Positions 37,808-49,359 of a stretch of 64,000 nucleotides of DNA are shown piece after piece. Below the pieces are notes generated by a model. It worked only from the letters and a program-made list of their open reading frames with translations, was not told where the DNA came from and made no database searches. The stretch comes from Panicum virgatum (lineage: Eukaryota; Streptophyta; Magnoliopsida; Poales; Poaceae), in assembly GCF_016808335.1 (NCBI RefSeq), contig NC_053153.1:16193033-16257032 (forward strand), read 5' to 3'. Position 1 is the first letter of the stretch, and every line of letters starts with the position of its first letter. A program made the position numbers and the translations under genes.

Positions 37808-38152
37808 GGGTGCGTTTAGTTCCCAGAAAATTTGGGGAAAAATTACTGTAGCAATTTCCAACCGAAGATTAGGAAAACTAAACATGATCTAATTGTAAAT
37901 CTAATTACACGGATGGACGGGAAATCGCGAGACGAATTTATTAAGCCTAATTAATCCGGCATTAGAGATTGATTACTGTAGCACGACATTGTCTAATCAT
38001 TGCATAATTAGGTTCATTAGATTCGTCTCGCGATTTTGCCCTGGGGTTGTGGAATGGGTTTTGTCAGTTATCCACATTTAATACTTCTAATTAGTGGTCA
38101 AACGTTCGAAGTTACTGTAGCGCACGAAAATTTTTAGGAACTAAACGGGCCC
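37808..38152. mobile_element. MITE (345 bp) nested in the Harbinger relic
   Basis: The terminal inverted repeats GGGTGCGTTTAGTTCC and GGGCCCGTTTAGTTCC (reverse complement of the right end) are flanked by TGA on both sides (37805-37807 and 38153-38155). Internal inverted repeats ATCGCGAGACGAAT and ATTCGTCTCGCGAT allow a long hairpin. It is younger than the element that holds it. Confidence 0.85.
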
Positions 38153-38251
38153 TGAATCAGTTCACATGCAAGTTCCAAGTTGACATGACAAATTCACATT
38201 CCAAGTTCACATGCAAAATGAGAATAATGTAAGAGAAACTGCGGTCGCCAG

Positions 38252-39046
38252 CTAATCACGAAATGAATCCATTGTTGGAGTGTTGGGTTCAGATGTTGAT
38301 CCATCGGACGCTGATGATGGCACAACATATTTGTTGTACCTTTTTGGTATCGTTGGTATGAAATTTGGATCACGATCGAAACGAGCAAAGTCTTCATCAC
38401 CTCCATGCTCCCGAATAAAATTATGAAGGACCATAGTTGACACAACAATCATTTTTTGCTTGTATATAGGATAGGATGGCACCTTGTAGAGAATTTGCCA
38501 TTTCGTTTTTAATAATCCAAACGATTGTTCAATGACATTCCGGATGGATGAGTGAATGCGATTGAACCTTTCCATTGGAGTCTTAGGTTCTGTACCCCTA
38601 TGCCATTCTGGCATATGGTACCTTTCACCCTTGTATGGAGAGAGGTACCCAGAACCATTTGGATATCCTGCATCGACAACATAGTACTTGCCCAGACATA
38701 GATAAAAAAAACAAGTTAGTACTTGCCTGAACAAAACCTTCACCAGCAGATGACATTCCATAGCTTTCCTGGGCAGTTCCCCGACCAGCCCCCTTCCGGC
38801 CGCGCCTGCACCCTTGCTGACCGTGCCTACACCCCTACCCGTCGCGCCATGGCCCCTGCCGGCCGCGCCAGTGCCTAGGCTGGTCGCGCCAGGGGCATGG
38901 CCAGCGCTAGCGCCCCGCCCCCGGCTGGTTCCCCGGCCAACCGATGCGCCACGGCCGAGCCCGGTAAGGTCGCTGCCTGTGGTGGCGCTAGGATCAGCCA
39001 TACCTGGCGGGATGAAAGGGGTTCGACCTCCTGAAGAAGAAACCAT
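38252..39046 (-). pseudogene. Harbinger transposase (HARBI1-like nuclease) C-terminal half
   Basis: The conserved part (about 38690-38260) reads YYVVDAGYPN, YHMPEWHRG, FNRIHSSIRNVIEQSFGLLKTKW and MVLHNFIREH, which is the C-terminal half of a DDE_Tnp_4 transposase with its Asp (VVDAGYP) and Glu (NVIEQSF). The N-terminal catalytic Asp region is missing. In its place a Gly/Arg/Ala-rich repeat segment is joined. The join lies between two copies of GCAAGTAC (about 38688 and 38725), which fits a microhomology deletion or a short intron. It is not functional as a transposase. Confidence 0.8.
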
Positions 39047-39499
39047 GGTGCCATGGATAGGGAAGAAAATATGAGTGACAAGAGAGACAAATTACTGGGG
39101 ATTCATGAGGGATTAGACATCAATACCTATATGGAGATGGAGCTCATCTTCAGTGTGTTCCATTCCACTCCAAATCGATGGCCGCTGGCGAGGTCTGCGG
39201 GGAGTAGAGGGGGGAGGCGCTACGATTTCCTCCCTGGGCGGTCACGGGAAAGAAGCGCCAGGGGGGAGCGACAGGCGCAGGGGGGGTGGCAATCGATTCT
39301 TTTTTTCCGCATGGACCGTTATGTGTAATCAGTGGCAATGGTGGGTAATTTTACCCCAACTCCATGAGGATGTACATAAAAGGTGTTTTTAGAGCACCCC
39401 TTGAGGAGCTCCAGGAAAAAAAAGGAGTTGGCCTCCAACTCCACGTTTTTTTCGGAGTTGGAGTTTTTGGAGCTGGACGCGTTTGGCACCAAAAATTGA

Positions 39500-40140
39500 T
39501 GGAGCGTGCCACCACCGGCCCTCGCCGCCATGAGATTCGCGGGCACTCCGGCGAGGAGAGCCAGCGAGGGAGGCACACATCTGTCGTCCCGCCACGCGGC
39601 GGCCTCGCTGCTCTGTCTCGTCGCTCCACCCCGCCATGGACGCCCCGCCGTGGCGCGCTCGAGCAGAGGGGCTAGACATGGAGGGGGAGGGGGCTCCCGA
39701 GTCCTGACGCCTCACGCAGGGGATGGGGCCAAGTCGTCCGCCGCCTCCACTGCCGGCCTGGGGAGAGAGGGAGGGCGCGGATCCGGCGGCCGCTGCCGTG
39801 AACCCACGATGAGGGCCGCACAGAGGAAGATGGACGCCACCGGCCTGGAGATAGGGAGAGAGAAGAAGGGAGGAGATAGAGAGAGGGGGGCGGGCCAAGT
39901 CGTCCGCCGCATCCACTGCCGGCCTGGGGAGAGAGGGAGGGCGCGGATCCGGCGGCCGCTGCCGTGAACCCACGATGAGGGCCGCACAGAGGAGATGGCG
40001 GGGGCGGTCGCGGCGGCGGCCGCCGTCGATGGGGCCAGAGGGGTACGCCGGCGAGGAAGGCCGGAGGAGGGACGCCACCGGCCTGGGAGATAGGGAGAGA
40101 GAAGAAGGGAGGAGATAGAGAGAGGGGAGGCCGACGGGGT
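39500..40140. repeat. GC-rich block with a 166-bp tandem duplication
   Basis: The segment GGGCCAAGTCGTCCGCCGC ... GAGAGAGGGGG is present at about 39727-39892 and again from 39893, spaced 166 bp. A third partial copy of the GGCCTGGGAGATAGGGAGAG part lies at about 40078-40135. Long frames in all phases (for example 39389-40078 minus) come from GC content and the duplication, so no protein is called. Confidence 0.7.
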
Positions 40141-40340
40141 GGGTGGGTGGTTGGGGTGGGGGGGGTAAAAAAATTAAATAGTGTAGGACATATGGGTCCC
40201 GCGTGCTAGTAGTTAATATAGAGGACGAGATATAGAGTATGACTAGTGCGGGAGAACTTGAGATAGAGGAGAGAATCTCGATGACCAGGACAAAATATTC
40301 TTTTTAGAGGATGAATTTAGAGTATGACGAGTGCGGACAG
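40141..40340. other. MITE-like remnant beside the gypsy insertion
   Basis: Contains two copies of AGAGTATGAC(T/G)AGTGCGG (about 40231 and 40319), a phrase typical of short grass DNA elements. The gypsy LTR begins directly after the second copy, so it may have landed in this element. Confidence 0.35.
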
Positions 40341-40809
40341 TGATGGAGGTAGATCTATGTACCTCCCTGCCGAGTGGGGTTCCCGAAGCCGGGAGACTAC
40401 CCTGCTCGGTGACTCGGCTACGACTACTCAGCGTGCGGGACTCGGCCGTGCGCAGAAAGGATCCTCAGAAGATCAGGATGAGAGGTTCCAACTAGAGACC
40501 TGGATATCTAGGGATTTTAACCGACCTCCTTCCTTGTAAAACAACCCGAGCATATCATTCCTTGTACCCCTATGCCTCTTGGTCTATATAAAGGAGACGT
40601 AGGCCAACCCACAGACTCTCTCTACTTTTTGCAGTATCCTACAAACCCTAATGCAACCCCGAACACAGGACGTAGGGTATTACGCTCATCGCGGCCCAAA
40701 CCTGTCTAAGTCCCTGCGTCTTCGTGTTACCATTGAGCTCTTGGTCCTGAGATCCCCATTCTGAAACTCTACCACCGGGTACACCCCTGGTGGACTAGCC
40801 GGAATAACA
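40341..40809 (+). repeat. 5' LTR of the second gypsy element
   Basis: About 469 bp from TGATGGAGGTAG to GGAATAACA, with TATA box TATATAAAG at 40585-40593. The limits rest on TG...CA ends and on the primer site at 40815-40835; no second LTR is available for comparison, so they are tentative. Confidence 0.65.
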
Positions 40810-40861
40810 ATATGAAGTTGGCGCGCCAGGTAGGGGACTCAGGGCTCACACGTCGAGTTCA

Positions 40862-43231
40862 ATGGCAGCCAACACCAGCGTCGTCTTCTCTGCTAGCGTC
40901 ACTGCCCAAATGGAGGCGACGGTCGGCTTCTCCTTCACCTTCGGAAGCTTCCCGGAGGTTACGGTTCCCAGGAACCCTGCCTCCAGCTCTCCTGCCGCCG
41001 GAGGCAATGTCATCGCCGGGGTTAGATCCGATCTAACCCCCCAAGCGCCCGCCGCCTCTCGGATTCCCGAATCCGAGAGCTACGACGTGGCGGCCACGCC
41101 AACCAAGGTGACCCATCGCCCTGACAAATCTGCTGACGACCTGATCTTCCAGATAGATCGCGTTAGTAGGTCCATCGCCGAGTGCATTCGACTCGGCGAA
41201 TTCGCGCTTCGCCATCGGGACGACCCCGACCGTGTTCTCCGTGAACTCGGCAACGCTCCTACCAGGACCAGATCCGATCTGGTCACTCCGAGATCTGCCT
41301 CGCTCAGGGTTCCCGAACCCGAGGCGGACTCCACCACGATTACTTCTTCCAGGACGACCTGTCGTCCAGCCAGATCAGCTGGCGATCTTATCTCTCAGAT
41401 AGATCGAGTCGGCAGATCCATTGCCGAGTGCATCAGGCTCAGCGAGGACGCACTCCATCACTACGACGATTCAGATCGGATCCCCTTTGGGATCCGCAAT
41501 GCCGCTACAATGTATTCGGATCAGATCCGAGTGCGACTACCCGACCCGGCAACCCTCGATCAGATCCGATCTGACCCGACTTCGGGAGAGGAACTTGGCT
41601 TCCAACACGCCTCATTCACCCTCCCACCCAACTGCTCTTCTGCGATGGAGCATCGTCGAATCTTCATCATCTCCGACGACTCTGACACTCGTGAAAACGA
41701 GACTGATGAGGAGAAGGCCCAATGACTCCGCCGCAACGAGGTCCGCGCCGACATGAGGTGCAATGACGAGGCCATTGATCGGGCCAACCGCGACCTAGAG
41801 AATGCCGAACGCCGCAACCCCAGGAATCAGCGTTCACCGATCCGGCCCCGTAACCTTGACGCCGACTTCGTCCTCAACTACAATGGCCAAGACGTCTTCG
41901 CTACGCCGTCGGCCAACCTCGCCACAGTGTTCCAGGTGCTCGAGGGTCTTCAGGAGACCCTCGAGATCGTCAAGGCCTGTGCTCGCCTGCATGTGGCCAC
42001 CACGCAAGCTCAGCAGCTGCACGAGGACCACTCGGCCTACCGCGCCCAGTCAAGTCACCACTCGACACGACCCCACGGCGACGACGGAGAGGTCAACCAA
42101 GGCGACCTCCGCCTCCAACTCAACCAACAAGACCTGCGTCAGTGCATCAACAACCGTCACCGCCAACGCGACGCCGCCGAGCAAGAGCAACGTCGCCAAT
42201 ACGACGAGGAACACGGCGACTCCGACATCGACTACCAGAACCGCGATCATCGGGGCGACAACCGCCCACGACATCCTCGCCGCGACAACGACCCCGGCAA
42301 CGACCTTGACGGCTTCTCCGCCTTCTCTAGCCGGCTCCGGGCCATCCAATGGCCTGCCACCTTCAAGCCTACCGGGATCGAGAAGTACGACGGCGAGTCG
42401 GATCCCAAGACGTGGCTGCGCAACTACTCCATCGCCGTCCGAGCTGCTCGCGGCGACAACGATATCATGGCCGCCTACTTCCCGGTCATGATGGGTCGCC
42501 AAGCTCTCAACTGGCTCGAAGCACTTCCTGCTGGCTCCATCAACAGTTGGCAGGATCTCTGCAACGCCTTCGTCCAGTACTACTAGGCATCTTGCCCGGG
42601 TCCCAAGACCAGATGGGATTTGGCCAGTGTCATGCAGCAACCGGACGAGTCCCTCCGCGACTACATCAAGAGGTACTTTGCTAACCGTAATACTATTACA
42701 GAAGCTGATGACAGGGACGTCATCCACTACTTCAACGAAGGCCTCCATAATATCGAATTGTGGAGGAAGATGTTCCAGACCCACCCCAAGACTGTGGGCG
42801 ACATGATGACGGTCGTCAACAAGCACGCCGACATGGAGGAAGCTAAGCGGGCTCGCCGCCGATACAAGAACGACTACTCCGAGCGTCCCCCTCAGCTGGA
42901 CAACCGCTTGGAACGCCGCCACGACGACCGTCCACCTCACCATAGGAAGAAACACGACCGCGCCGAGTCCTCCAAGAACCGGGACCGCAAGAATGGCCTC
43001 GAGAACACCGTCGCCATCGTCGAAAGATCCCAGTTCCGCTCCACCCTCAACCAAGCGGACCTGGATCGACTCCTGGATGGCAAGTGTCCTTGGCACAAGG
43101 ACGCAAACCACACTGCTCGGGAGTGCCGAGCACTCTCCAACGGCGCTATCAAGGATGACGACCCCAGGCAACCCCGACGCGACGACCGCGACAGGACGGG
43201 TGGTTCCAGGACCACCAGGGCGCGTCCATGA
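40862..43231 (+). pseudogene. gag: gag of the second gypsy element, broken
   Basis: One frame interrupted by stops at 41723 and 42584. The core shows FKPTGIEKYDGESDPKTWL, NWLEALPAGSINSW, LRDYIKRYF and a zinc-knuckle-like CPWHKDANHTARECR (about 43085-43130). The basic, Asp/Arg-rich tail is typical of the nucleocapsid part. The N-terminal part (40862-41725) has repeated SADDLI(F/S)QIDRV(S/G)RSIAECIRL segments, an internal duplication of about 240 bp. Confidence 0.85.
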
Positions 43232-43492
43232 AGGCGCAACTCGCCAAGACGAGTTGACGACGAGCAGTGGGAAGATTCCCCAGGGAACTTCCAGGAAGAA
43301 GACAGGGCCATCAACTTCATATACGGCGGCCCTACCAAGCCAGCATGCCGGCGCAAGCTCAAGCTGGACGATAGAGAAGTCAACCTGGTGTTCAAACACC
43401 CGGTCGAACCCCTCCGGTAGTCGGAGACGCCAATCACCTTCGACCGTCGTGACCACTAGGTCCACCTGCCCAGGCCGGGTGCCTACCTCCTC

Positions 43493-44092
43493 GTGGTTAG
43501 CCCTGTGGTAAGCCGGGTCCGCCTGGCCAAAGTACTCGTCGACGGTGGCAGCGCCCTCGACATCATCTTCGCCAGCACGCTGCAGAGCATGGGCTACGAC
43601 ATGGCATCCCTGGTCCCATCTGACCAGGCCTTATACGGCATCATCCCCGGAGCTGGGTCGACCCCGGTCGGCCGGGCCACCCTGCCGGTTACCTTTGGCA
43701 CCTGCGACAACTACCACACCGAGTACGTCAACTTCGAGGTCGCCGAGTTCGAGACCTCTTACCACGCCATCCTGGGAAGACCCTCCCTCGCCAAGTTCAT
43801 GGCAATACCCAACCACACATATCTTCTCCTGAAGATGTCAGCTCCAAAGGGGGTCCTCTCAGTCTACGGAGACTTGCAGACCTCCTACGCGTGCGAGGCC
43901 AAGAACATCGAGCTCTCCGACACCCTGGAACGATCCAGGAACTCTGTTCTTGTTGCCCAGGCAGCAAAGAACCTCCCGGCGGACCAGCAGATCATCCCCA
44001 CCAAGGAGTCGACTTCCGAATCACAACTCGCTCCGGCCGTGGCGACCAAGACCGTCGTTCTCCGGGACGATGAACGCACAAGACTGCTGTGA
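43493..44092 (+). pseudogene. Protease region of the second gypsy element
   Basis: The active-site segment reads KVLVDGGSALDIIF (about 43528-43569), the D-G-G-S form usual in plant gypsy retropepsins. ILGRPSL (about 43770) is the second conserved block. It is in the same frame as gag but separated by three stops at 43232-43490; the frame closes at 44092 through a one-base shift. Confidence 0.82.
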
Positions 44093-44181
44093 TCGGGGCC
44101 AGCCTCGACTCGGCGTAAGAAGGCGCACTCACCTCCTTCCTCCAGGAGAATTGGGACATCTTCGCATGGAAGCCATCTGAC

Positions 44182-45861
44182 TTGCCCGGAGTCCCAAGGA
44201 AGGAGGCTGAGCACTCCTTAGATCTGGACAAGACGGCCATCAAGCAACGGTTTCATCGCTTCGTGCAGGATCGAAAGGAGGCTATTAGGGTAGAAGTAAC
44301 CCAGCTCCTAGCCGCTGGTTTCATCAGAGAAGTCGCACACCCAGATTGGTTGGCAAACCCAGTCCTTGTAAAAAAGAAAAATGGTGAATGGAGAATGTGT
44401 GTTGACTATACCGACCTCAACAAACACTGCCCTAAGGACCCCTTTCCTCTATCACGCATCGACCAGGTTGTTGACTCGACGGCCGGGTGCGTTCTCCTTT
44501 CTTTTCTTGACTGTTACTCAGGGTACCACCAAATAGCCCTCAAAGAGTCAGATCAAGAGAAGACGTCCTTCATCACCCCCTTCGGGGCCTACTGCTACAA
44601 CACCATGACGTTTGGCCTCAAGAATGCCGGCGCAACCTACCAGAAGGCCATTCAGAGATGCCTCCAGGGATAGATCGGGCGCAACACCGAGGCCTATGTC
44701 GATGATGTCATCGTCAAGACAAAATGTAATGACCAGTTCATTACAGACCTCTCCGAGACATTTGAAAATCTCAAGAAATTCAAATGGAAGCTCAACCCGA
44801 CCAAGTGTGTGTTCGGTGTCCCGTCCGGAAAACTACTCGGCTTCATAGTAAGTAGCCGGGGCATTGAAGCCAATCCCACCAAGGTCAATGCCATCAAGTT
44901 CATGAAGCCTCCCAGGAGCAAAAAGGACCTGATGAAGCTTACAGGGTGCATGGCTGCCTTGAGTCGGTTCATAAGCCGACTCGGCGATAGAGGCCTACCC
45001 TTCTTCAAACTTCTCCGGAAGTCTGACAAGTTCGAGTGGAACGACGATGCTTCCAAAGCATGCCAAGAGCTCAAGGATTTCCTCATCACGCCACCCGTCC
45101 TAACGGCACCTGAATATGGGGAGGTCCTCCTCCTGTACATCGCAGCCACTACCAGTGTGGTGAGTACCGTCCTGGTTGTCGAGCGCGACGAGCCGGGCCA
45201 CATCTACAAAGTGCAGCGACCCGTCTACTTCATCAGTGAAGTACTCGGCGAATCAAAGGCACGCTACCCTCAAGTGCAGAAGTTGTTGTACGCCATCCTC
45301 ATCACGTCAAGGAAGCTCCGGCATTACTTCCAGGCTCACAAGATCAAGGTGGCCTCATCATATCCACTCGGTGACATCCTCCACAACAAGGACGCCAACG
45401 GACGAGTCATCAAATGGTCAGTAGAGCTCGGCGCATTCTCGATCGAATTCACGCCATGCTCCACCATCAAGTCCCAGGCGCTCACCGACTTCGTTGCCGA
45501 GTGGACCGAGATACAAGACCCTCTACCCGAGACCAGATCTGAGCACTGGATTATGTACTTTGACGGCACCCTCAACCGTGATGGAGCCGGCGCTGGAGTC
45601 CTCTTCATCTCCCCGAAAGGCGAACAACTCAAGTACGTCCTCCAGCTACTCTTCAAGGCTACCAACAATGCTACCGAGTACGAAGCTCTTATACACGGTC
45701 TCCGGATCGCTGTCACGCTCGGCATCAAGCGTCTGTTGGCATACGGCGACTCCAAAGTCATCATACAGCAAGTCAACAAGGATTGGGAGTGCACCAAGGA
45801 AAAGATGGATGCCTACTGCAGGGAGATCAGGAAGAGTCCTTTTTGTTGTGTGCCAAGCTGA
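44182..45861 (+). pseudogene. pol: Reverse transcriptase and partial RNase H of the second gypsy element
   Basis: RT motifs are complete: AAGFIREVAHPDWLANPVLV, NGEWRMCVDYTDLNKHCP, FLDCYSGYHQI and YVDD (about 44698). A TAG at 44671 falls between them. RNase H shows [27 protein letters not shown] and [11 protein letters not shown]. The frame leaves retroviral-type sequence after AYCREIRK (about 45834) and ends 9 codons later in unrelated DNA, which marks the truncation. Confidence 0.88.
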
Positions 45862-48078
45862 GGAATGGTCTTGCCACATTTTTTCTTCAGATTTCTCACC
45901 TTGTGTGCTTTTGTCAGAGTACGATCATAGTCCGAGGGTAAGCTTTTTGGTTTTGGTGGGTTGTCTAGGTTTGCGAGAAGCTTTTTCCCTAGTTCTAGAG
46001 GTACATTTTCCCTCGGCGGAGGGAATTTAGGCTTCAATTGTTCTTTTATATATCGAGCAGTCTCCTCTTCCAACTCCTCAGCAGTTTTCTCGTATGTTAA
46101 TTTTCTTTCGACCGTTTTCTGCTTCTTCTTTGAGGGTCTAGCCGCTGGGAGGGATGCTGTATTTTTCTTTCCTTTTTCTGGGTCAGGAGGAGTTGGAGTA
46201 CTCGTGGCCCTTTGCGCCGGCAGAGACGGTGGTGAAGGAGGTGGTAGTGGGGACGGCGGTGAAGGAGACCGCGGAGACGGGCGATTGGTCTGCACGGGAG
46301 CCATTGTGCTTGCAGTAAGTTTGATGTCGGCCTTGTGCCATAGAACGACCCCGTGCAGTGCGTCTCCCAATGTCTTCTCTCCATCCCCTCCAACGAAGTC
46401 GAGCTCAAGATCCTCATTGTTTCCAACTATCTGCTCGACTGTGACGGAGGTGTAGCCAGGGGGTATCGGCCTTCCATGAATTGTAGTAGAAGGATTCAGG
46501 GGCAGGGCTGACCCGTATGTGACATGAATGGATATATTTCTTGCTCGCACATGAAGCTCGCACGGTGTCGGCATGGTGACATCGTCCACTGGATACCTCT
46601 GGTCATCTACCGCCGTTGGCTCAATCTGGGGTTGCTGTTCCGCTTGTACGTCGGGCGCCGCTGTGGATGCACAGCTGCTGGGTCGCTGAGAGACCGGGCT
46701 TATCACAACATCCGGGTGCGACCCAGCAGTGCCCCTTTGGCTCAGAGCTAGCTGCACTGCCTTATTGACCCTGGCTTCCATCTGAGATTCCAAGGATGCA
46801 ACCTTCCTTGTCATCTCTTCTTGCATGACACGAAGTTTCTCTTCCTGTTCGGCTTTGCTCTTTTGGTGAGTCTTGTAAGAGGAATCTCCGGCCCAAGCAA
46901 CTTTCCATGGGATCACGCCGATGCCGCGGGCTCGTCCAGGGTGTTCCAGATTCTTTAATGCCCTTGTCAGCTCATCATTCTCCCTTTGAGGTTGGAATGT
47001 TCCTTATTGGGTCTCATCTATTGCAGCGACTAGATTGCGGGACACTTCTTGCATATGCTTAGGCACAACTAAATTTCCATCCAACTGGTTTAGTGTCACG
47101 CCATTAGCAAATAACCACCACTTGGATCTATCCGGCCAATCCCAAGTCGTCGGCCTGATGCCTCTATCCATAAGGTCCTGCTCCATCTTCTGCCATTTTT
47201 TATTGACTTCTTGTACCCGGCAGCCCCAAGGTGGTGGCTGTACTTCTTATTTGCTGCATTCACCTTGGCCTGTTTGGATTTTTCTTGGGCTTCCTCTGAT
47301 AGTTTGTATTGTTTGAACTCCTCCCAGTATGGTTTAACCTGAGGAAGATCGTCCCAGTTCGGCTCCTTATCCTTCTTGATGTAATTGATGTACAACTTCT
47401 TCTTGAAAGTTGCAAAGGCAAGGGCCATCTTTTTCAAGGCACATTTCTTCACAAGTTCTTGGTCAACTCCTTCATGAAGAGTGAACATATCCTTAAGTTC
47501 TGCCCATAGCATTTCCTTCTGACGTGCAGGCACGGCGTGTTGCTGTTCTTCGGGTTTGCTCGTTTTCCATAGTCTTGTGGTGATCGGAATTCTTGCCCAA
47601 ACAATAACCCCACATTGGTTGACAAATTTTGTGCTAGCAGCCTCTGGAGCACTTGGACAGCCCTCTACGTCCACTTCTGTGACGACCTGTCTTCCCTCCA
47701 TTTTCTTGGTTGGCCGGCGTCTCCCTTTTGACTGGCTCAACGAAGTCGATGCATAGGTCGACTAAATTACAGAAATGATATGTTAATCGCAAAACTAATC
47801 TAACGAAGTCACCATGCATATAGTTTTAAGATTCGTACTAGAACATGCTGCTGTTGATTGGGCGGCGGCGCAAAGTCATCGTCTTCTTCATCGGCATCTC
47901 CAGACATATTCAGGAACGAATCAGCTGTCTGAGCATCTTCTTCAGCGATTGGCTGGGTGGTGTTGGCCCTCGTATCTTCGTTTATTGCGTCCAACATGTA
48001 TTGCTTGGCGACCTCGTCATCACCGAAGGGGTCCATCCTTAACTGAAACCGTAAAAATGTGTTAGAGTATGTGTCCAT
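45840..48078 (-). pseudogene. CACTA transposon TNP1-like gene (Ptta/En/Spm, Transposase_24 type), partial
   Basis: Minus-strand exons: N-terminal acidic exon (about 48030-47838, MDPFGDDEVAKQYML ... PPPNQQQHV), then 47766-47004 with frame breaks (NQCGVIVWARIPI ... KYSHHLGAAGYKKSI ... GIRPTTWDWPDRSKWW), then 46916-45840 with a coiled coil and the GYTSVTVEQIV ... GGDGEKTLGDALHG block. The last part is Pro/Ser-rich and then [10 protein letters not shown]. These blocks are familiar from plant CACTA second genes (Transposase_24 and a DUF8039-like domain, from memory). TNP1-like proteins bind subterminal repeats. The C-terminus is cut at the junction with the gypsy element. Confidence 0.78.
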
Positions 48079-48119
48079 CCTTAAATGAAGCAGGAGAATT
48101 AATTCTTTGAACGAATATG

Positions 48120-48410
48120 CGTGTTTGAGAGAGAGAGTGTGTGTGTATGTTAGAGGGACAGAGAAAGAGAGAGAGAGTTAGTGAGTGTGTGTGTGTGTGT
48201 GTTAGTGAGAGTGTGTGTTAGGTTGTGTTTGTGTGTGTGTTAGAGAGAGAGAGAGTGTGTGTGTGTCTGTGTGTGTGTTAGTGAGTGTGTGTGTGTGTGT
48301 TAGAGAGAGAGTGTGTGTGTGTGTCTGTGTGTGTGTTAGTGAGAGTGTGTGTGTGTGTGTGTTAGAGTGTATTAGACAGTGTGTGTGTTAGTGGGAGTAT
48401 GTGTGTGTGT
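48120..48410. repeat. Compound GT/GA microsatellite
   Basis: Interleaved (GT)n and (GA)n runs with the recurring phrase GTGTGTTAGTGAGAGTGTG. Higher-order units of about 60-70 bp can be seen. It is not coding. Confidence 0.92.
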
Positions 48411-48411
48411 C

Positions 48412-48530
48412 GTGGAACGGGGTCGAGGAACCGGGGTTGAGGGTTGAGGGTCGAGGTTTAGGGTTGAGGGTCGAGGTCGAGAATCGAGGGACGGGGTTGA
48501 GAGTCGGGGTCGAGGGTCGAGGGATGGCGA
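48412..48530. repeat. GGGTCGAGG/GGGTTGAGG minisatellite
   Basis: About a dozen imperfect copies of GGG(T/G)(C/T)GAG(G). One TTTAGGGT resembles the plant telomere unit but stands alone, so I do not call it telomeric. Confidence 0.85.
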
Positions 48531-48559
48531 ATGCGTGAGTGAGTTAGAGAGCGAATACG

Positions 48560-48950
48560 AACGGGTTCGAGCTCGTGAATTAATTTAAATCAATCTAAAT
48601 TACAAATGCAATACTTGTAATCAAGAATTGTACATAAAATAATTACTCGTCGTCGTTACTCGTCATTACTCTTTATCGTCGTCATTACTCGTCGTCTTCA
48701 TTACATTATACAGTGTAATAAAATTATACATAAAAGTAATAAAATTCTATCTAATTATACAAACTAATTATACTATGATTATCAAACTAATTATACATAA
48801 AATAATTATACTATATACATATATAATACAAACTAAAATCTATCTAATTGTACAAACTAATTAAAAACTAAATTCTATCTAATTAAAAACTAAATTCTAT
48901 CTAATTATACAAAGTAATTATACAGAATATATAAATAAATAAAACAATTA
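48560..48950. repeat. AT-rich low-complexity stretch
   Basis: Short repeats of CGTC(G/A)TTACTC (48645-48700) and then AATTATAC/AAACTAATTA (48710-48920). No gene. Confidence 0.7.
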
Positions 48951-49354
48951 AGAAAAAAATTAGCAACGCAGGGGGGGCGGCGCGTGCTGCAGGTGAAGGG
49001 GCGCCGCGCGTGGCGTCGAGGTTGAGGAGTGTGCGGAGATGGAGGGCGGCGGCGGCCGGGGGCGCTGGCGTCGGCGTGGGGCGGTGGCGTCGGCGTGGGA
49101 CGACGGCGTGGCGTGGCGACGGAGGCCGGAGTCGAGGACGACGATGGAGGCGTCGACGCGGGCACAGAGGAGGAGGCGCGGCCACGGAGGACGGCGCGGG
49201 CCAGGCCAATGGGAGGCGACGGCGCGCATAGAGGCTTGCTGGGGCGGCGGCGCGCAGGGAGGCGGGACGGGGCGGCGGCGGCGAGGCGGACGATCGCAGA
49301 GGGTGGCCGACGGCAATCGCGACGAGAGCAGGGGAGGAAGAAGGAACAACCGGC
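48951..49354. other. GC-rich block interrupted by the solo LTR
   Basis: About 75-80 percent GC by eye, with long meaningless frames on both strands. It ends at the solo LTR target site. It may be part of a CACTA-carried fragment, but no homology can be named. Confidence 0.35.
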
Positions 49355-49359
49355 GCGTC

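Larger units (their letters stand above)
37539..39490 (-). mobile_element. PIF/Harbinger element relic with internal deletion
   Basis: The left terminus GGGTGTGTTTGGCAGCACTCC follows TTA (37536-37538). Near 39470 the string TTTTGGAGCTGGA mirrors the left subterminal TCCAGCTCCAGAAAA, but the last bases do not match, so the right limit is approximate. Inside are a transposase remnant (minus strand) and a nested MITE. TTA targets and this transposase type define the superfamily. Confidence 0.65.
40341..45834 (+). mobile_element. Second Ty3-gypsy element (RIRE2/Tat-like), 3' truncated
   Basis: Order: 5' LTR, primer site TTGGCGCGCCAGGTAGGGG, gag, protease, reverse transcriptase, RNase H. The sequence stops at about 45834 at the end of RNase H; integrase, the 3' region and the 3' LTR are absent and CACTA-derived DNA follows. 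Stops at 41723, 42584 and 44671, several in 43232-43490 and a frameshift near 44080 show that it is dead. It resembles the first element in gene order only; their protein sequences are clearly different. Confidence 0.88.

Noticed and set aside
42050..43465. 471-codon minus frame
   Set aside because: Val/Leu-rich antisense shadow of the second gypsy gag; codon bias of gag keeps the opposite strand open. It has no promoter or domain like the antisense gene of the first element.
48470..48480. TTTAGGGT as telomere-like repeat
   Set aside because: Only one unit, part of a GGGTCGAGG minisatellite.
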